A DNA stretch of 64,000 nucleotides from Aldehydirespirator sp965117015. Lineage in GTDB: Bacteria > Actinomycetota > Acidimicrobiia > Acidimicrobiales > Aldehydirespiratoraceae. The position numbers were made by a program, and so were the translations under genes. The notes below the pieces were generated by a model. That model did no database searches. It saw only the letters and a list, made by a program, of their open reading frames with translations, and was not told the DNA's origin. This document shows, piece after piece, positions 46,431 through 54,909 of this stretch; the stretch's first letter is position 1, and the number at the start of each line of letters is the position of its first letter. The DNA lies in contig OZ220747.1 of assembly GCA_965117015.1 (NCBI GenBank), positions 1,364,001 through 1,428,000 of the forward strand, in the 5' to 3' direction.

Positions 46431-46453
46431 GGCAGGTTGTCAGACAATCTGCC
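46431..46453. promoter_or_regulatory. Palindromic operator between the MFS gene and the HpaB operon
   Basis: GGCAG-G-TTGTC-A-GACAA-T-CTGCC: a 23-bp palindrome with 10 of 11 arm positions paired. The size and the TTGTC/GACAA core suit a dimeric GntR/FCD-type regulator. The FCD gene of the operon (49403) is the obvious candidate. Binding is inference. Confidence 0.65.
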
Positions 46454-46503
46454 ATGAGGGCGGGCCTTCGAGGCGCGGTCTTCGTCGTTCTCCTGGAGGA
46501 TGG

Positions 46504-47985
46504 ATGCGCACTGGGGACAGCTATGTCGAGTCGTTGCGAGACGGTCGCAACGTGATCCTCGACGGTGTCCCGGTCGAAGACATCACCTCCCACCCGGCCT
46601 TCTCGGCCGGTGTGCGCACCGTGGCCCAGCTCTACGACTTCGCGGCCGACCCGGCCAACCAACAGCTCATGACCTACGAGTCGCCCACCGACGGGCGCCC
46701 GGTGAACCTCAGCTGGCTGGTGCCCCGCTCGGTGGACGACCTGCGCCGCCGCAGGCTCGCCATCGAGGCCTGGTCGGAGCTCAGTTACGGGTATCTGGGC
46801 CGGTCCCCCGACCACGTGGCCTCGTTCTTCGCCGGCTTCAGCGGCTCGCTCGACACCTTCGCCAAGGCCGGCGACCGCTACGCCGAGAACGTGCAGCGCT
46901 TCTACGAGTGGGCCCGGGACGAGGACCTCTACGTCACCTACACCATCATCCACCCCCAGATCGACCGGTCGAAGGGTCCCCACGAGCAGTACGAGCCCAA
47001 TCTCTACGCCTCGATCGCCCGCTCCAGCGACGACGGCGTGGTGGTGCGGGGCGCGCAGATGCTCGGGACCGGCACTCTCATGTCGGACTACTTGTTCGTC
47101 AGCTCCATACAGCCCCTGCCACCCGGCGCCGACGACTACGGACTATCGGTGGCGATCCCCGTGAACCACCCCCGGCTGCGCATCTACCCCCGCCGGCCCT
47201 ACGGCCGCGACATCACCGCGGCCGGCGACTACCCGCTGTCTGCCGTCTACGACGAGACCGACGCGCTGGTGGTCTTCGACGATGTGGACGTGCCCGCCGA
47301 GCACGTGTTCGTCGACCGTGACCGTGACATCACCTTCGCGCAGTTCAACCGCACCCCGGCCCATGTGCTGGGCAACACCCAGGCCCAGATCCGCTACGCG
47401 GTGAAGATGAGGTTCCTGGCCGGGCTGGCGTCCCAGCTGGCCGAATGGTCGGGCCAGGCCAAGGACCGGAGCTTCCAGTTGAGCCTGGCCCGGGTGGCAG
47501 CTCAGGCGTCGGTGCCCTACGGGATGGTGCTGGCGGGGGAGTACAACGCCACCATCGACGGCAACGGCGTGGCCCGGCCCGATCCGGAGATGCTGTACGC
47601 GGCCATGACGCTGCAGCCGGCCCTGTACCGCGACATCACCTACGCCTTGCGGGAATTGACCGGCGGGACCACCATCCAGGTGCCGTCATCGGCGAGTGCC
47701 TGGGACGACCCGGTCACTCGGGCCGACTTCGAGCGGTTCGTGCGCTGGCCAGAGGTGGACGCCGAGCACCGGGTCGCCCTGCTGAAGCTGGTGTGGGACG
47801 CCATCGGCTCGGAGTTCGCCAGCCGGCACTTCCAGTACGAGATGTTCTACGCCGGCTCGGGATCGGTGGTCCAGGGCCGCCTGTACCGCAACTACGACTG
47901 GGAGCGGGCCCGCTCCATGGTGCTGCGCTGCCTGGCGGAGACCCCCGGCCCGCACCAAGATCCGGAGATCGAGGGCGCCCCGTGA
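46504..47985 (+). CDS. HpaB-family FADH2-dependent aromatic hydroxylase
   Basis: 493 residues, matching 4-hydroxyphenylacetate 3-monooxygenase large components. Conserved landmarks are MRTGDSYVESLRDGRNVILDG at the start, YVTYTIIHPQIDRSK (family YLTHTIVNPQVDR), VVVRGAQMLGTGTLMSDYLFVSS and FDDVDVPAEHVF. It needs reduced flavin from a partner such as the reductase at 44680. The ATG follows CTGGAGG. It starts the long operon. Relatives hydroxylate many phenols and some pyrroles, so the substrate is uncertain. Confidence 0.92.
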   Translation: MRTGDSYVESLRDGRNVILDGVPVEDITSHPAFSAGVRTVAQLYDFAADPANQQLMTYESPTDGRPVNLSWLVPRSVDDLRRRRLAIEAWSELSYGYLGRSPDHVASFFAGFSGSLDTFAKAGDRYAENVQRFYEWARDEDLYVTYTIIHPQIDRSKGPHEQYEPNLYASIARSSDDGVVVRGAQMLGTGTLMSDYLFVSSIQPLPPGADDYGLSVAIPVNHPRLRIYPRRPYGRDITAAGDYPLSAVYDETDALVVFDDVDVPAEHVFVDRDRDITFAQFNRTPAHVLGNTQAQIRYAVKMRFLAGLASQLAEWSGQAKDRSFQLSLARVAAQASVPYGMVLAGEYNATIDGNGVARPDPEMLYAAMTLQPALYRDITYALRELTGGTTIQVPSSASAWDDPVTRADFERFVRWPEVDAEHRVALLKLVWDAIGSEFASRHFQYEMFYAGSGSVVQGRLYRNYDWERARSMVLRCLAETPGPHQDPEIEGAP

Positions 47986-49406
47986 CTGCGACCGAGCCGA
48001 TCGGCGTTCTCGACACCGGTTTCCGGACCGCCCTGAACCGTCTCGACCACGCCGGATTGCTGGCCAGGGTGTCGCGCACCGTCGATTTCGACCTCGAGGC
48101 CGCGGCCATGATGAAGCACCACGACGCCGGCGCGGCGCTGCTGTTCGAGAGCGTCAAGGACCACGACATTCCGGTGGTCGGCAACGTGTTCGCCACCCCG
48201 GAGTCGTCGGAGGCGGCCATGGGCCTCGACCGCGACCGTCTGCGGGCCGCGCTGGCCAGGGGCATCCGCACCGACATCGAGCCGGCCGCGGCGAGCGACC
48301 CGCCGGCCCAGCAGAACGTGTGGTGCCCGGGCGAGATCGACTTGGGTGCGCAGCTTCCCGTGCTCAAGCACGCCCCGGGCGACGGCGGCCGCTTCGTCAC
48401 CGCCGGCGTACTCATCGTGCGGGATCCGCTCACCGGCGTGCGCAACGCGTCCTTCCACCGGCTCCAGCTCATCGGTCCCGACGAGGTGGCGGTCAAGATC
48501 GACCACGGACGCCATCTCGGCCGGGCCCTCGACCATGCCGCCGAGATGGGCCAGGACCTGCCGGTGGCCGCCTGCATCGGCACCGACGTGGCCCTGATCT
48601 ACGCCGCCTCAACCATGGGGGCGCTCATGCCTGAGAGCCGCGACGAACTGTGCGCGGCCGGGGGCTGCCGCGGCGCGCCCCTGCCGGTAGCGCCCGGCGT
48701 GTCGCAGGACGTGGACGTCCCCGCCGACACCGAGATCGTGCTGGAGGGTGTGATCCGGGCCGGTGCGAGCGTCACCGAGGGCCCCTTCGGCGAGTTCGTC
48801 GGCTATGCCTCGCCCGCCGGTCCGGCTCCGACGATGCATGTGACTGCGGTCACGACCCGTGACGAGCCCGTCTACCACGCCATCAACGGCGCCGGCCGCG
48901 AGACCATCGTGCTGCGCAAGCACGTGCTGGAGGTGGCTGCGCTGGAGGCGGTCCGGCCGGTGACCCCGATCGTGGGCGACGTGTGCATGCCGCCGGGAGG
49001 ACTTCACCGGTTCCATCTGGTGATGGCGCTGTCGAAGCGGTCCGAGCGCGACGACGGCATGGGTCGCAACGCCGCGCTGGCCGTGTTCGGGGCCCTCAAG
49101 GATCTCAACATGATCGTGCTGGTCGACGACGACATCGATCTGCACGATCCCGACGACGTGGCCTACGCGCTGGCCACCCGCTTCGACGCCGCGTCCGATC
49201 TGGTGATCCTGCCGGGTATGCGGGGCCACGAGTACGTGCGCACATCGCAGGCCGGGGTGGGCACGAAGATCATCCTGGACGCTTCGGTGCCTTTCGAGAG
49301 CCGGGCCGATTTCGAGCGCATTTCGTTCGCGGCGCCCTCCGGCGACGAGCTCGATGCGGCCTATTCCGGTACGACGGTGTTGAGCTGGCTGGGGAGACAC
49401 CCATGA
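47982..49406 (+). CDS. UbiD-family prenylated-FMN decarboxylase
   Basis: 474 residues. EGPFGEFVGY contains the two Glu of the catalytic site, spaced as in UbiD, and VVGNVFATPESS is the usual N-terminal block. Known relatives reversibly decarboxylate aromatic or conjugated acids and need prenylated FMN from UbiX. No ubiX is in this window. GTG start overlaps the hydroxylase stop by 4 bases (GTGA), so the two are co-translated and probably act in sequence on one ring compound. Confidence 0.92.
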   Translation: MTATEPIGVLDTGFRTALNRLDHAGLLARVSRTVDFDLEAAAMMKHHDAGAALLFESVKDHDIPVVGNVFATPESSEAAMGLDRDRLRAALARGIRTDIEPAAASDPPAQQNVWCPGEIDLGAQLPVLKHAPGDGGRFVTAGVLIVRDPLTGVRNASFHRLQLIGPDEVAVKIDHGRHLGRALDHAAEMGQDLPVAACIGTDVALIYAASTMGALMPESRDELCAAGGCRGAPLPVAPGVSQDVDVPADTEIVLEGVIRAGASVTEGPFGEFVGYASPAGPAPTMHVTAVTTRDEPVYHAINGAGRETIVLRKHVLEVAALEAVRPVTPIVGDVCMPPGGLHRFHLVMALSKRSERDDGMGRNAALAVFGALKDLNMIVLVDDDIDLHDPDDVAYALATRFDAASDLVILPGMRGHEYVRTSQAGVGTKIILDASVPFESRADFERISFAAPSGDELDAAYSGTTVLSWLGRHP

Positions 49407-50218
49407 AGCTGAGCCGCGAGACGCTCGCCGACCGGCTGCAGGAGCAACTCAAGCGCCAGATGCTGTCGGGCCGCCTGGCACCGGGCGCGGTGATGCCGTC
49501 GGAGCGCGAGCTGCGAGAGGTGTTCGGCGTGGGTCGCACCACGGTGCGCGAGGCGCTCCAGGGCCTGGTGTCGTCGGGCTTCCTGACCCGCGAGTCGGGC
49601 CGGCTGATCGTGCAGCACCCCACCGACATCAGCCCCCGGATGCTCGACCTCGCGGCCCGGGCCTCCGACGCCTCGGTCCAGCAGGTGTTCGACGTGCGCA
49701 AGCTGCTGGAGATCCACGCGGCCGGCCTGGCCGCGGCCAACCGCACTACCGACGACCTCGCCGAGATCGCCGCGTGCCTCGGGCGCATGGACACCCAGGA
49801 CGAGGCCCAGTACCACACCGCCGACCGGAGCTTCCATTGCGCGGTGGTGCGAGCATCCCAGAACACCATCCTGGCTGAGCTCTATGAGGCCGGCGTCGGG
49901 CTCTTTTTCCGCAAGCCGGCCTTCTGGCGGGTGTTCACCCGCGCTCCCGAGCAGCGCCACCGGGTGGGTTCGGGCTACGAGGGCCATCTGCAGATACACG
50001 ACGCCATTGCCCGCCAGGACGCCGATCTTGCCCGGGAGCAGATGCGGCGCCATCTGCAGCAGGTCGAACAGAGCCTCCTGGCCGTGATGCACGAGACCGT
50101 CGATGTGGCCTACGAGAGCCCCGCCGTGATGCACGAGACCGTCGACGCGGCCGATGATCCGTCGCCGGAACCGTCCCCTACCACCTCCCCCGCCGAAGAA
50201 ACAGAGAGGAAGCCATGA
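49403..50218 (+). CDS. GntR-family transcriptional regulator, FCD (FadR-like) type
   Basis: 271 residues. The N-terminal winged helix (about 1-70) includes LAPGAVMPSERELREVFGVGRTTVREALQGL. The FCD ligand domain follows, with a metal-type His cluster in DRSFHCAVV and GYEGHLQIHDAI. A 14-residue duplication, AVMHETVD twice, and a Pro/Thr/Glu-rich tail extend the C-terminus (about 230-271) beyond normal FCD proteins. It overlaps ubiD and the amidohydrolase by ATGA. It probably binds the palindrome at 46431 and controls its own operon and the MFS gene. Confidence 0.92.
   Translation: MKLSRETLADRLQEQLKRQMLSGRLAPGAVMPSERELREVFGVGRTTVREALQGLVSSGFLTRESGRLIVQHPTDISPRMLDLAARASDASVQQVFDVRKLLEIHAAGLAAANRTTDDLAEIAACLGRMDTQDEAQYHTADRSFHCAVVRASQNTILAELYEAGVGLFFRKPAFWRVFTRAPEQRHRVGSGYEGHLQIHDAIARQDADLAREQMRRHLQQVEQSLLAVMHETVDVAYESPAVMHETVDAADDPSPEPSPTTSPAEETERKP
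50081..50145. repeat. Internal 42-bp-period duplication in the regulator gene
   Basis: The 23-mer at 50081-50103 recurs at 50123-50145. It encodes AVMHETVD twice and stays in frame. Confidence 0.8.
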
Positions 50219-51474
50219 GACAGGGATACCGGGTGATCGACGCCGACACCCACGTCACCCCATCGGTCGAGGTGCTCGTCGACTACGGCGACCGCGAGTT
50301 GAAGGACCGCGCCGATGAGCTCACGCCCTACATCCGGGTGACCAAGCCGACCGCGGGCCGGGGCCATCCCACCCACCCCTACGGCGTGGTCCGGGTCAAC
50401 CCCCAGCCCTATAGCCGGGTGGCCGGGCACAAGCCCGACGCCTCAGTCGACACCCGCGGTGCGGGGGCCAAGGGGGCTCTCGAGGGCCGGGTCCAGAACC
50501 TGGCGGTGAAGCCCATCGCCGATGGCATTCAGCACACCAACTCCGAGGGCCGTCTGGCCAACATGGACGTTGAAGGGGTGGACATCAACTTCATCATCCC
50601 GGGCACCTGGGCGCCGGGCAGCACCGCGTTGGACCTGAGCCTGGCCAAGGCCATGTACCGCTCCTATCACCGCTACATGGCCGACTACTGCTCGGCCGAC
50701 CCCCGCCGTCTCAAGGGACTGCTGCTCGCGCCGGGCGCCGATCCCGAATGGGCCGCCGACACGATCCGCGAGCACGCCGGCGAGGAGTGGCTGTCCGCAG
50801 TGTGGCCGGTGCTGCCCGAGGGTCTGCCGGTGGACGATCCCGACCTGGAGCCGATCTGGCAGGCGATGGACGAGGCCGACCTGCCCATCATGCACCACAG
50901 CTTCTTCTACGAGGCTCCCTACTTCCCCGGCTACCGCGACATCTGGGGCAACGTGGCCGTGGCCCGCACCGCCGCCCATGTCTGGGGGGCCCAGAGGCTC
51001 ATGGCGTACGTGCTGGTGTCGGGGATGCTCGACCGGTATCCCAATCTGCGGGTGGCCACCGTGGAGACCGGCCACGGCTGGCTGCCGCACTGGATCATCC
51101 GCCTCACCAGCCAGATCGACTACGTCAAGGGCGCCGTGCCCGCCGACCTGAAGCACACCCCCCTGGAGTACGTGCAGATGGGCCGGGTGTTCTGCGCCAT
51201 CGAGCAGCACGAGGGACCGGAGATGACCAAGGCGGTCATCGACATCCTCGGCGACGGCGTGCTCATGTACGAGTCGGACTTCCCCCATCCCGAGTGCTAC
51301 TACCCGAACAGCACCGACAACGTGATCTCTTGGGGCCCCGTGATCGGCGAGGAAGCCCTGCGCAAGCTGATGGCCGACAACGCGGCCCGTTACCTGCGAC
51401 TGCTGTCGGTCCCCTGGGACGACGGCGACGGCTCCGGTTCGAGCGGCAACGGGCAGGGCACCAATGGACGTTGA
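50215..51474 (+). CDS. Amidohydrolase_2 family metal-dependent hydrolase or decarboxylase
   Basis: 419 residues, TIM-barrel type. VIDADTHVTP gives the first metal motif, MHHSFFYEA and ETGHGWLPHW later His ligands, and MYESDFPHPE the final Asp. The group includes ACMSD-like nonoxidative decarboxylases and ring-opening hydrolases. About 60 residues after the first motif (TKPTAGRGHPTHPYG...) are an insertion compared with short members. It overlaps the regulator gene (ATGA) and the HbpS-like gene (11 bases). Its reaction in the pathway is unknown. Confidence 0.88.
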   Translation: MRQGYRVIDADTHVTPSVEVLVDYGDRELKDRADELTPYIRVTKPTAGRGHPTHPYGVVRVNPQPYSRVAGHKPDASVDTRGAGAKGALEGRVQNLAVKPIADGIQHTNSEGRLANMDVEGVDINFIIPGTWAPGSTALDLSLAKAMYRSYHRYMADYCSADPRRLKGLLLAPGADPEWAADTIREHAGEEWLSAVWPVLPEGLPVDDPDLEPIWQAMDEADLPIMHHSFFYEAPYFPGYRDIWGNVAVARTAAHVWGAQRLMAYVLVSGMLDRYPNLRVATVETGHGWLPHWIIRLTSQIDYVKGAVPADLKHTPLEYVQMGRVFCAIEQHEGPEMTKAVIDILGDGVLMYESDFPHPECYYPNSTDNVISWGPVIGEEALRKLMADNAARYLRLLSVPWDDGDGSGSSGNGQGTNGR

Positions 51475-51871
51475 GCAGGCACTCGAGCTGGTGCAGCAGG
51501 CCCGGGCCATCGGGGCCTCCCGCGGTATCAACGCCACCGTGGCCGTGCACGACGACGCCGGCCATCCCCTTGTAGTGGTCCGGGGCAAGCGCTGGCACGG
51601 GCCCTACATGGCCATGGGCAAGGCCCGGCTGGCGGCCGCCTTCGCCAAGCCCACCAAGGATCTCGTCGCGCAGTGGGCCGACCGGCCCCTGTTCCCCACC
51701 AGTCTTGTGGACATCATCCCCGGAGGGGTCACCGTCAATCCCGGCGGTGTGCCTCTGTTCTCCGACGGCGTTTGCGTGGGCGCCATCGGTGTGGGCGGGG
51801 GTTCCCCCCAGATCGACCATGAGATCGCGGCCGCGGCCGCGGACCAATTCCACGGTTCCCAAGCCACCTAG
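51464..51871 (+). CDS. GlcG/HbpS-family protein
   Basis: 135 residues. It shows VAVHDDAGHPLVVVRG and the glycine-rich GVCVGAIGVGGGSPQIDHEIAAAAA, typical of this small alpha/beta fold. Members bind heme or act as accessory proteins in catabolic operons such as glc and diol utilisation. No signal peptide is visible. Its function here is unknown, but family members commonly sit with dehydratases and oxygenases. 44 bases separate it from the substrate-binding protein gene. Confidence 0.88.
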   Translation: MDVEQALELVQQARAIGASRGINATVAVHDDAGHPLVVVRGKRWHGPYMAMGKARLAAAFAKPTKDLVAQWADRPLFPTSLVDIIPGGVTVNPGGVPLFSDGVCVGAIGVGGGSPQIDHEIAAAAADQFHGSQAT

Positions 51872-51897
51872 ATCTGATGAATTCAATTCACAGACCC

Positions 51898-51905
51898 AAA
51901 GGAGG
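51898..51905 (+). promoter_or_regulatory. Strong ribosome-binding site of the substrate-binding protein gene
   Basis: AAAGGAGG is a near-perfect anti-16S match and lies 10 bases before the ATG. It fits the need for many copies of the binding protein relative to the transporter. Confidence 0.8.
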
Positions 51906-51915
51906 AAACAGCAAA

Positions 51916-53775
51916 ATGCGATACATAAGGAAGAGACTGGGGGTGCCGCTCGCGGCGCTCTTCGTCCTCTCGCTGATCGCCGCGAGCTGCGGCGACGACG
52001 AGGCGGACGCTCCCGCCGCGCCGGTGGTCGACACGGCCGCCGTCGAGGCCGCGCAGGCTGAAGCCGACGCGGCCGAGGCCGAGGCCGAAGCCGCCCGGGC
52101 TGAGGCTGAAGCGGCTGCTGCTGCCGCCGCCGATGCCGCGGCGGCCCTGGAGGCGGCCGAGGCGGCTGCTGCCGAAGCCAATGCCGAGCAGATGGCTGAG
52201 GCGCAGGCCGCGCTGGAAGCGGCCCAAGCTGAGGCCGAGGCGGCCCAGGCTGCCGCCGCGGATGCCGAGTCGAGAGCCGCGGAGGCTGAGGCGGCCGCCG
52301 AAGAGGCCGCCATGGCCGCCGAGGAAGAGATGATGGAGGAGGAGGCCGCCCCGACCGGAGATCCCGGCAGGGTCACCATCGCCGTCACCACCGAGCCCTC
52401 GACGCTCGACCCGCAGGCCGTCAACGACCGCAGCTCGCGGGTGGTGACCGCCAACCTGTTCGAGTCGCTGCTCGGTCGGGACGCCTCGACGGCACTGGTT
52501 CCGGTGCTGGCCACCGGCTACGAGGCATTCGACGACGACACGTGGCGCTTCTCCGTGCGCGAGGGCGTGACCTTCCACGACGGCCAGGCCCTCGACGCCC
52601 AGGCCGTGGCGGACGCCCTGAACCGCATGCTGGATCCGGACTACTCGACCCAGCGAGACTCGTACATCCGGGGTATGACCTCGGTGGAGGCGGTGGATGC
52701 CTACACCGTCGACATCCACACCGACGGGGTCAACGCCACCCTGCCATTGCAGATCGCGCAGCTCCCCATCTTCGCGCCGGGCACGGCCGACACGGTGGGT
52801 GAGAACCCGGTGGGGACCGGTCCCTACATGTTCGAGTCCTGGGAGCGCGGCCAGCAGATCACCGCGGTGCGGAATGACAACTACTGGGGCGACGCGCCGT
52901 CGATCGACGCGTTCACGGTGCGGTTCATCCCCGACAAGCAGACGTCGCTGGCCGCTTTGCAGGCCGGCGAGGTCGACTTGGTGCTGGACATCCTGCCCGA
53001 GCAGGTTCCGCTGGTGCCCCAGGCGCTCAGCGTGCCCGCCACCGAGTACAGCTACATAGCGCTCAACGCCCTCCGTCCCGATCTGGCCCCGCCCGAGATT
53101 CGGGTGGCCATGAACCTGGCGGTCGACAAGGAGCTGATCGCCGAGACGCTCTATGAGGGCTACGCCGAGCCCAACCACGCCCAGCACCTGTCGCCGGGGA
53201 TGCTCGGCTACAACCCCGACATCGGCCCGTTCCCGTACGACCCGGATCAGGCGCGCGAGATCATGGCCTCGCACGGCTGGAACGAGGACAACCCCTTGTT
53301 CCTCGAGATCTACGCGCCGATCGGCCGGTACCTGCGCGGCGTGGAGACGACTCAGGCGGTGGCCACGATGCTGAACGACGTCGGCTTCAACACCGAAGTG
53401 CGGCTCGCTGAGTGGACCCGCTTCCGCGCCGGCAGCCGGATCAGGGGCGAGGAGCCCGGCGCCTATGACGCCCGCTACGGCTGGAACTCCAACGAGTGGT
53501 TCGACGGGGCTCGCACCCGCAACTTCCTGGTGTGCGGCGGCTCGTCCTCCAAGCTGTGCGACGAGTACGTGACGGAGCAGTTCGAGATGGCCGGCTCGAC
53601 GACCGACCAGGACCTGCGCAACGTCCTCTACCAGAGGGCTTGGGCCCGGCTCCATGAGAACCCCCATGCCATCTACCTGCTGCAGCAGGATCTGATCTAC
53701 GGCGCGACGGAGCGTCTCGACTGGCAGCCCCGGCTCGATGACGAGTACCTCGTGTCGGAGATGAGCCTGAACTAG
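51916..53775 (+). CDS. Peptide-type ABC transporter substrate-binding lipoprotein with Ala/Glu coiled spacer
   Basis: 619 residues. A signal peptide ends in the lipobox LIAASC. Residues about 35-150 are almost only Ala, Glu, and some Asp, Arg and Met. This is a long helical or coiled stretch unusual for this family. The SBP_bac_5 domain follows from about 155 (VTIAVTTEPSTLDPQAVNDR) with WRFSVREGVTFHDGQALDA. It captures oligopeptides, nickel complexes or similar ligands outside the membrane and hands them to the permeases encoded next. The spacer may hold the domain away from the membrane or span cell wall. Confidence 0.93.
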   Translation: MRYIRKRLGVPLAALFVLSLIAASCGDDEADAPAAPVVDTAAVEAAQAEADAAEAEAEAARAEAEAAAAAAADAAAALEAAEAAAAEANAEQMAEAQAALEAAQAEAEAAQAAAADAESRAAEAEAAAEEAAMAAEEEMMEEEAAPTGDPGRVTIAVTTEPSTLDPQAVNDRSSRVVTANLFESLLGRDASTALVPVLATGYEAFDDDTWRFSVREGVTFHDGQALDAQAVADALNRMLDPDYSTQRDSYIRGMTSVEAVDAYTVDIHTDGVNATLPLQIAQLPIFAPGTADTVGENPVGTGPYMFESWERGQQITAVRNDNYWGDAPSIDAFTVRFIPDKQTSLAALQAGEVDLVLDILPEQVPLVPQALSVPATEYSYIALNALRPDLAPPEIRVAMNLAVDKELIAETLYEGYAEPNHAQHLSPGMLGYNPDIGPFPYDPDQAREIMASHGWNEDNPLFLEIYAPIGRYLRGVETTQAVATMLNDVGFNTEVRLAEWTRFRAGSRIRGEEPGAYDARYGWNSNEWFDGARTRNFLVCGGSSSKLCDEYVTEQFEMAGSTTDQDLRNVLYQRAWARLHENPHAIYLLQQDLIYGATERLDWQPRLDDEYLVSEMSLN

Positions 53776-53809
53776 CGCATCAGGCTGGTTGGCTTGCTGT
53801 TGACCTGCT

Positions 53810-53843
53810 GGCCCGGCTCGGTCGTTCCAGGCCGAGCCGGGCC
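53810..53843 (+). terminator. Strong hairpin between binding-protein and permease genes
   Basis: Perfect 12-bp arms GGCCCGGCTCGG and CCGAGCCGGGCC with a 10-base loop and no T run. It probably attenuates transcription or protects the upstream mRNA end, raising binding protein over permease. Confidence 0.6.
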
Positions 53844-53865
53844 CGGCAGGGCTGAGCGTCCATAG

Positions 53866-54909
53866 GTGTCGATGGAAATGCAAACCACGACGGAGACAGC
53901 GCCGCCGTCGCAGCGGCCGCGGCGCGGCCTGCGGCAATGGCTGCGCGACCTGCAGCCTGGGTCCGATCGCGTCGCCGCCGGAGGGTCACTGGGCGGCCTG
54001 CTGCTGCGGCGACTGCGCGACGGCGTCATCGTGCTGCTGCTCGTGGTGACGGTGATCTTCTTCCTGGCCCATGTCGTCGGGAACCCGGCGCTGGTGTTCG
54101 CCCCGGTGGACGCCACCGATGAGCACATCGCCGAACTCCATCGCCAGTTCGGACTGGACCGCCCGGTGGCGGAGCGCTACTGGGAGTACCTGGTGGGCCT
54201 GGCCCAGCTCGACTTCGGCGAGTCGACCTGGCAGCAGCGCCCCGCCATAGATGCGGTGAGGGAGGCGTTGCCGTCCACGATCTACCTCACCGTCGTCGGC
54301 TTGGGCGCGGCCGCGGTGCTGGGGGTGGTGCCCGGCATCGTGGCTGGTGCGCGGGCGCGCAAACCGTTCGACAAGACCTCGAACCTGCTGTCGGTGGCCG
54401 CGCTGTCGGTGCCGAACTTCTGGCTGGGGCTGCTGCTGATCCTGGTGCTCGGGGTGCAGCTCGGCTGGCTTCCCACCTCAGGGCGTTTCGAGACCGCCAG
54501 CATCGTGATGCCGGCGCTCACCCTGGGCATCGTGCACGGCGGGCGCATCTACCAGTTGGTGCGCTCGGCGACGTTCGAGGAGATGTCCAAGCCGTACGTG
54601 ACCGTGGCCCGCAGCAAGGGCCTCACCGAGTGGAACATCCTGCGCCGCCACGTGGTCCGCAACACCGGGGTCACCACCGCCACCATCGTCGGCTGGGAGT
54701 ACGTGCGGATGTGGGGCGGCGCGGTGTTCGCCATCGAGTACGTGTTCGCCTGGCCGGGGGTCGGTCTGCTGACCATCGACGCCGCCCACCGCCAGGACTT
54801 CTTCGTGCTCCAGGCCGCGGTCATCATCGCGGGAGCGTTCGTGATCTTCAGCAACCTCCTGATCGACATGGGCTACCAGTTCATCGACCGCAGGATCGCG
54901 GCCAGCTGA
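53866..54909 (+). CDS. ABC transporter permease (DppB/OppB type)
   Basis: About 347 residues with six helices. VIFFLAHVVGNPALVF and the DPP-type periplasmic loop (FGLDRPVAERYWEYLVGLAQLDFGES) precede the permease domain. The EAA-like loop is YVTVARSKGLTEWNILRRHV. The N-terminus has a 45-residue Arg/Gln-rich extension. ATG codons at 53872 and 53878 are alternatives to the GTG. It forms the transmembrane pore with the next gene product, whose start overlaps its stop. Confidence 0.94.
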   Translation: MSMEMQTTTETAPPSQRPRRGLRQWLRDLQPGSDRVAAGGSLGGLLLRRLRDGVIVLLLVVTVIFFLAHVVGNPALVFAPVDATDEHIAELHRQFGLDRPVAERYWEYLVGLAQLDFGESTWQQRPAIDAVREALPSTIYLTVVGLGAAAVLGVVPGIVAGARARKPFDKTSNLLSVAALSVPNFWLGLLLILVLGVQLGWLPTSGRFETASIVMPALTLGIVHGGRIYQLVRSATFEEMSKPYVTVARSKGLTEWNILRRHVVRNTGVTTATIVGWEYVRMWGGAVFAIEYVFAWPGVGLLTIDAAHRQDFFVLQAAVIIAGAFVIFSNLLIDMGYQFIDRRIAAS

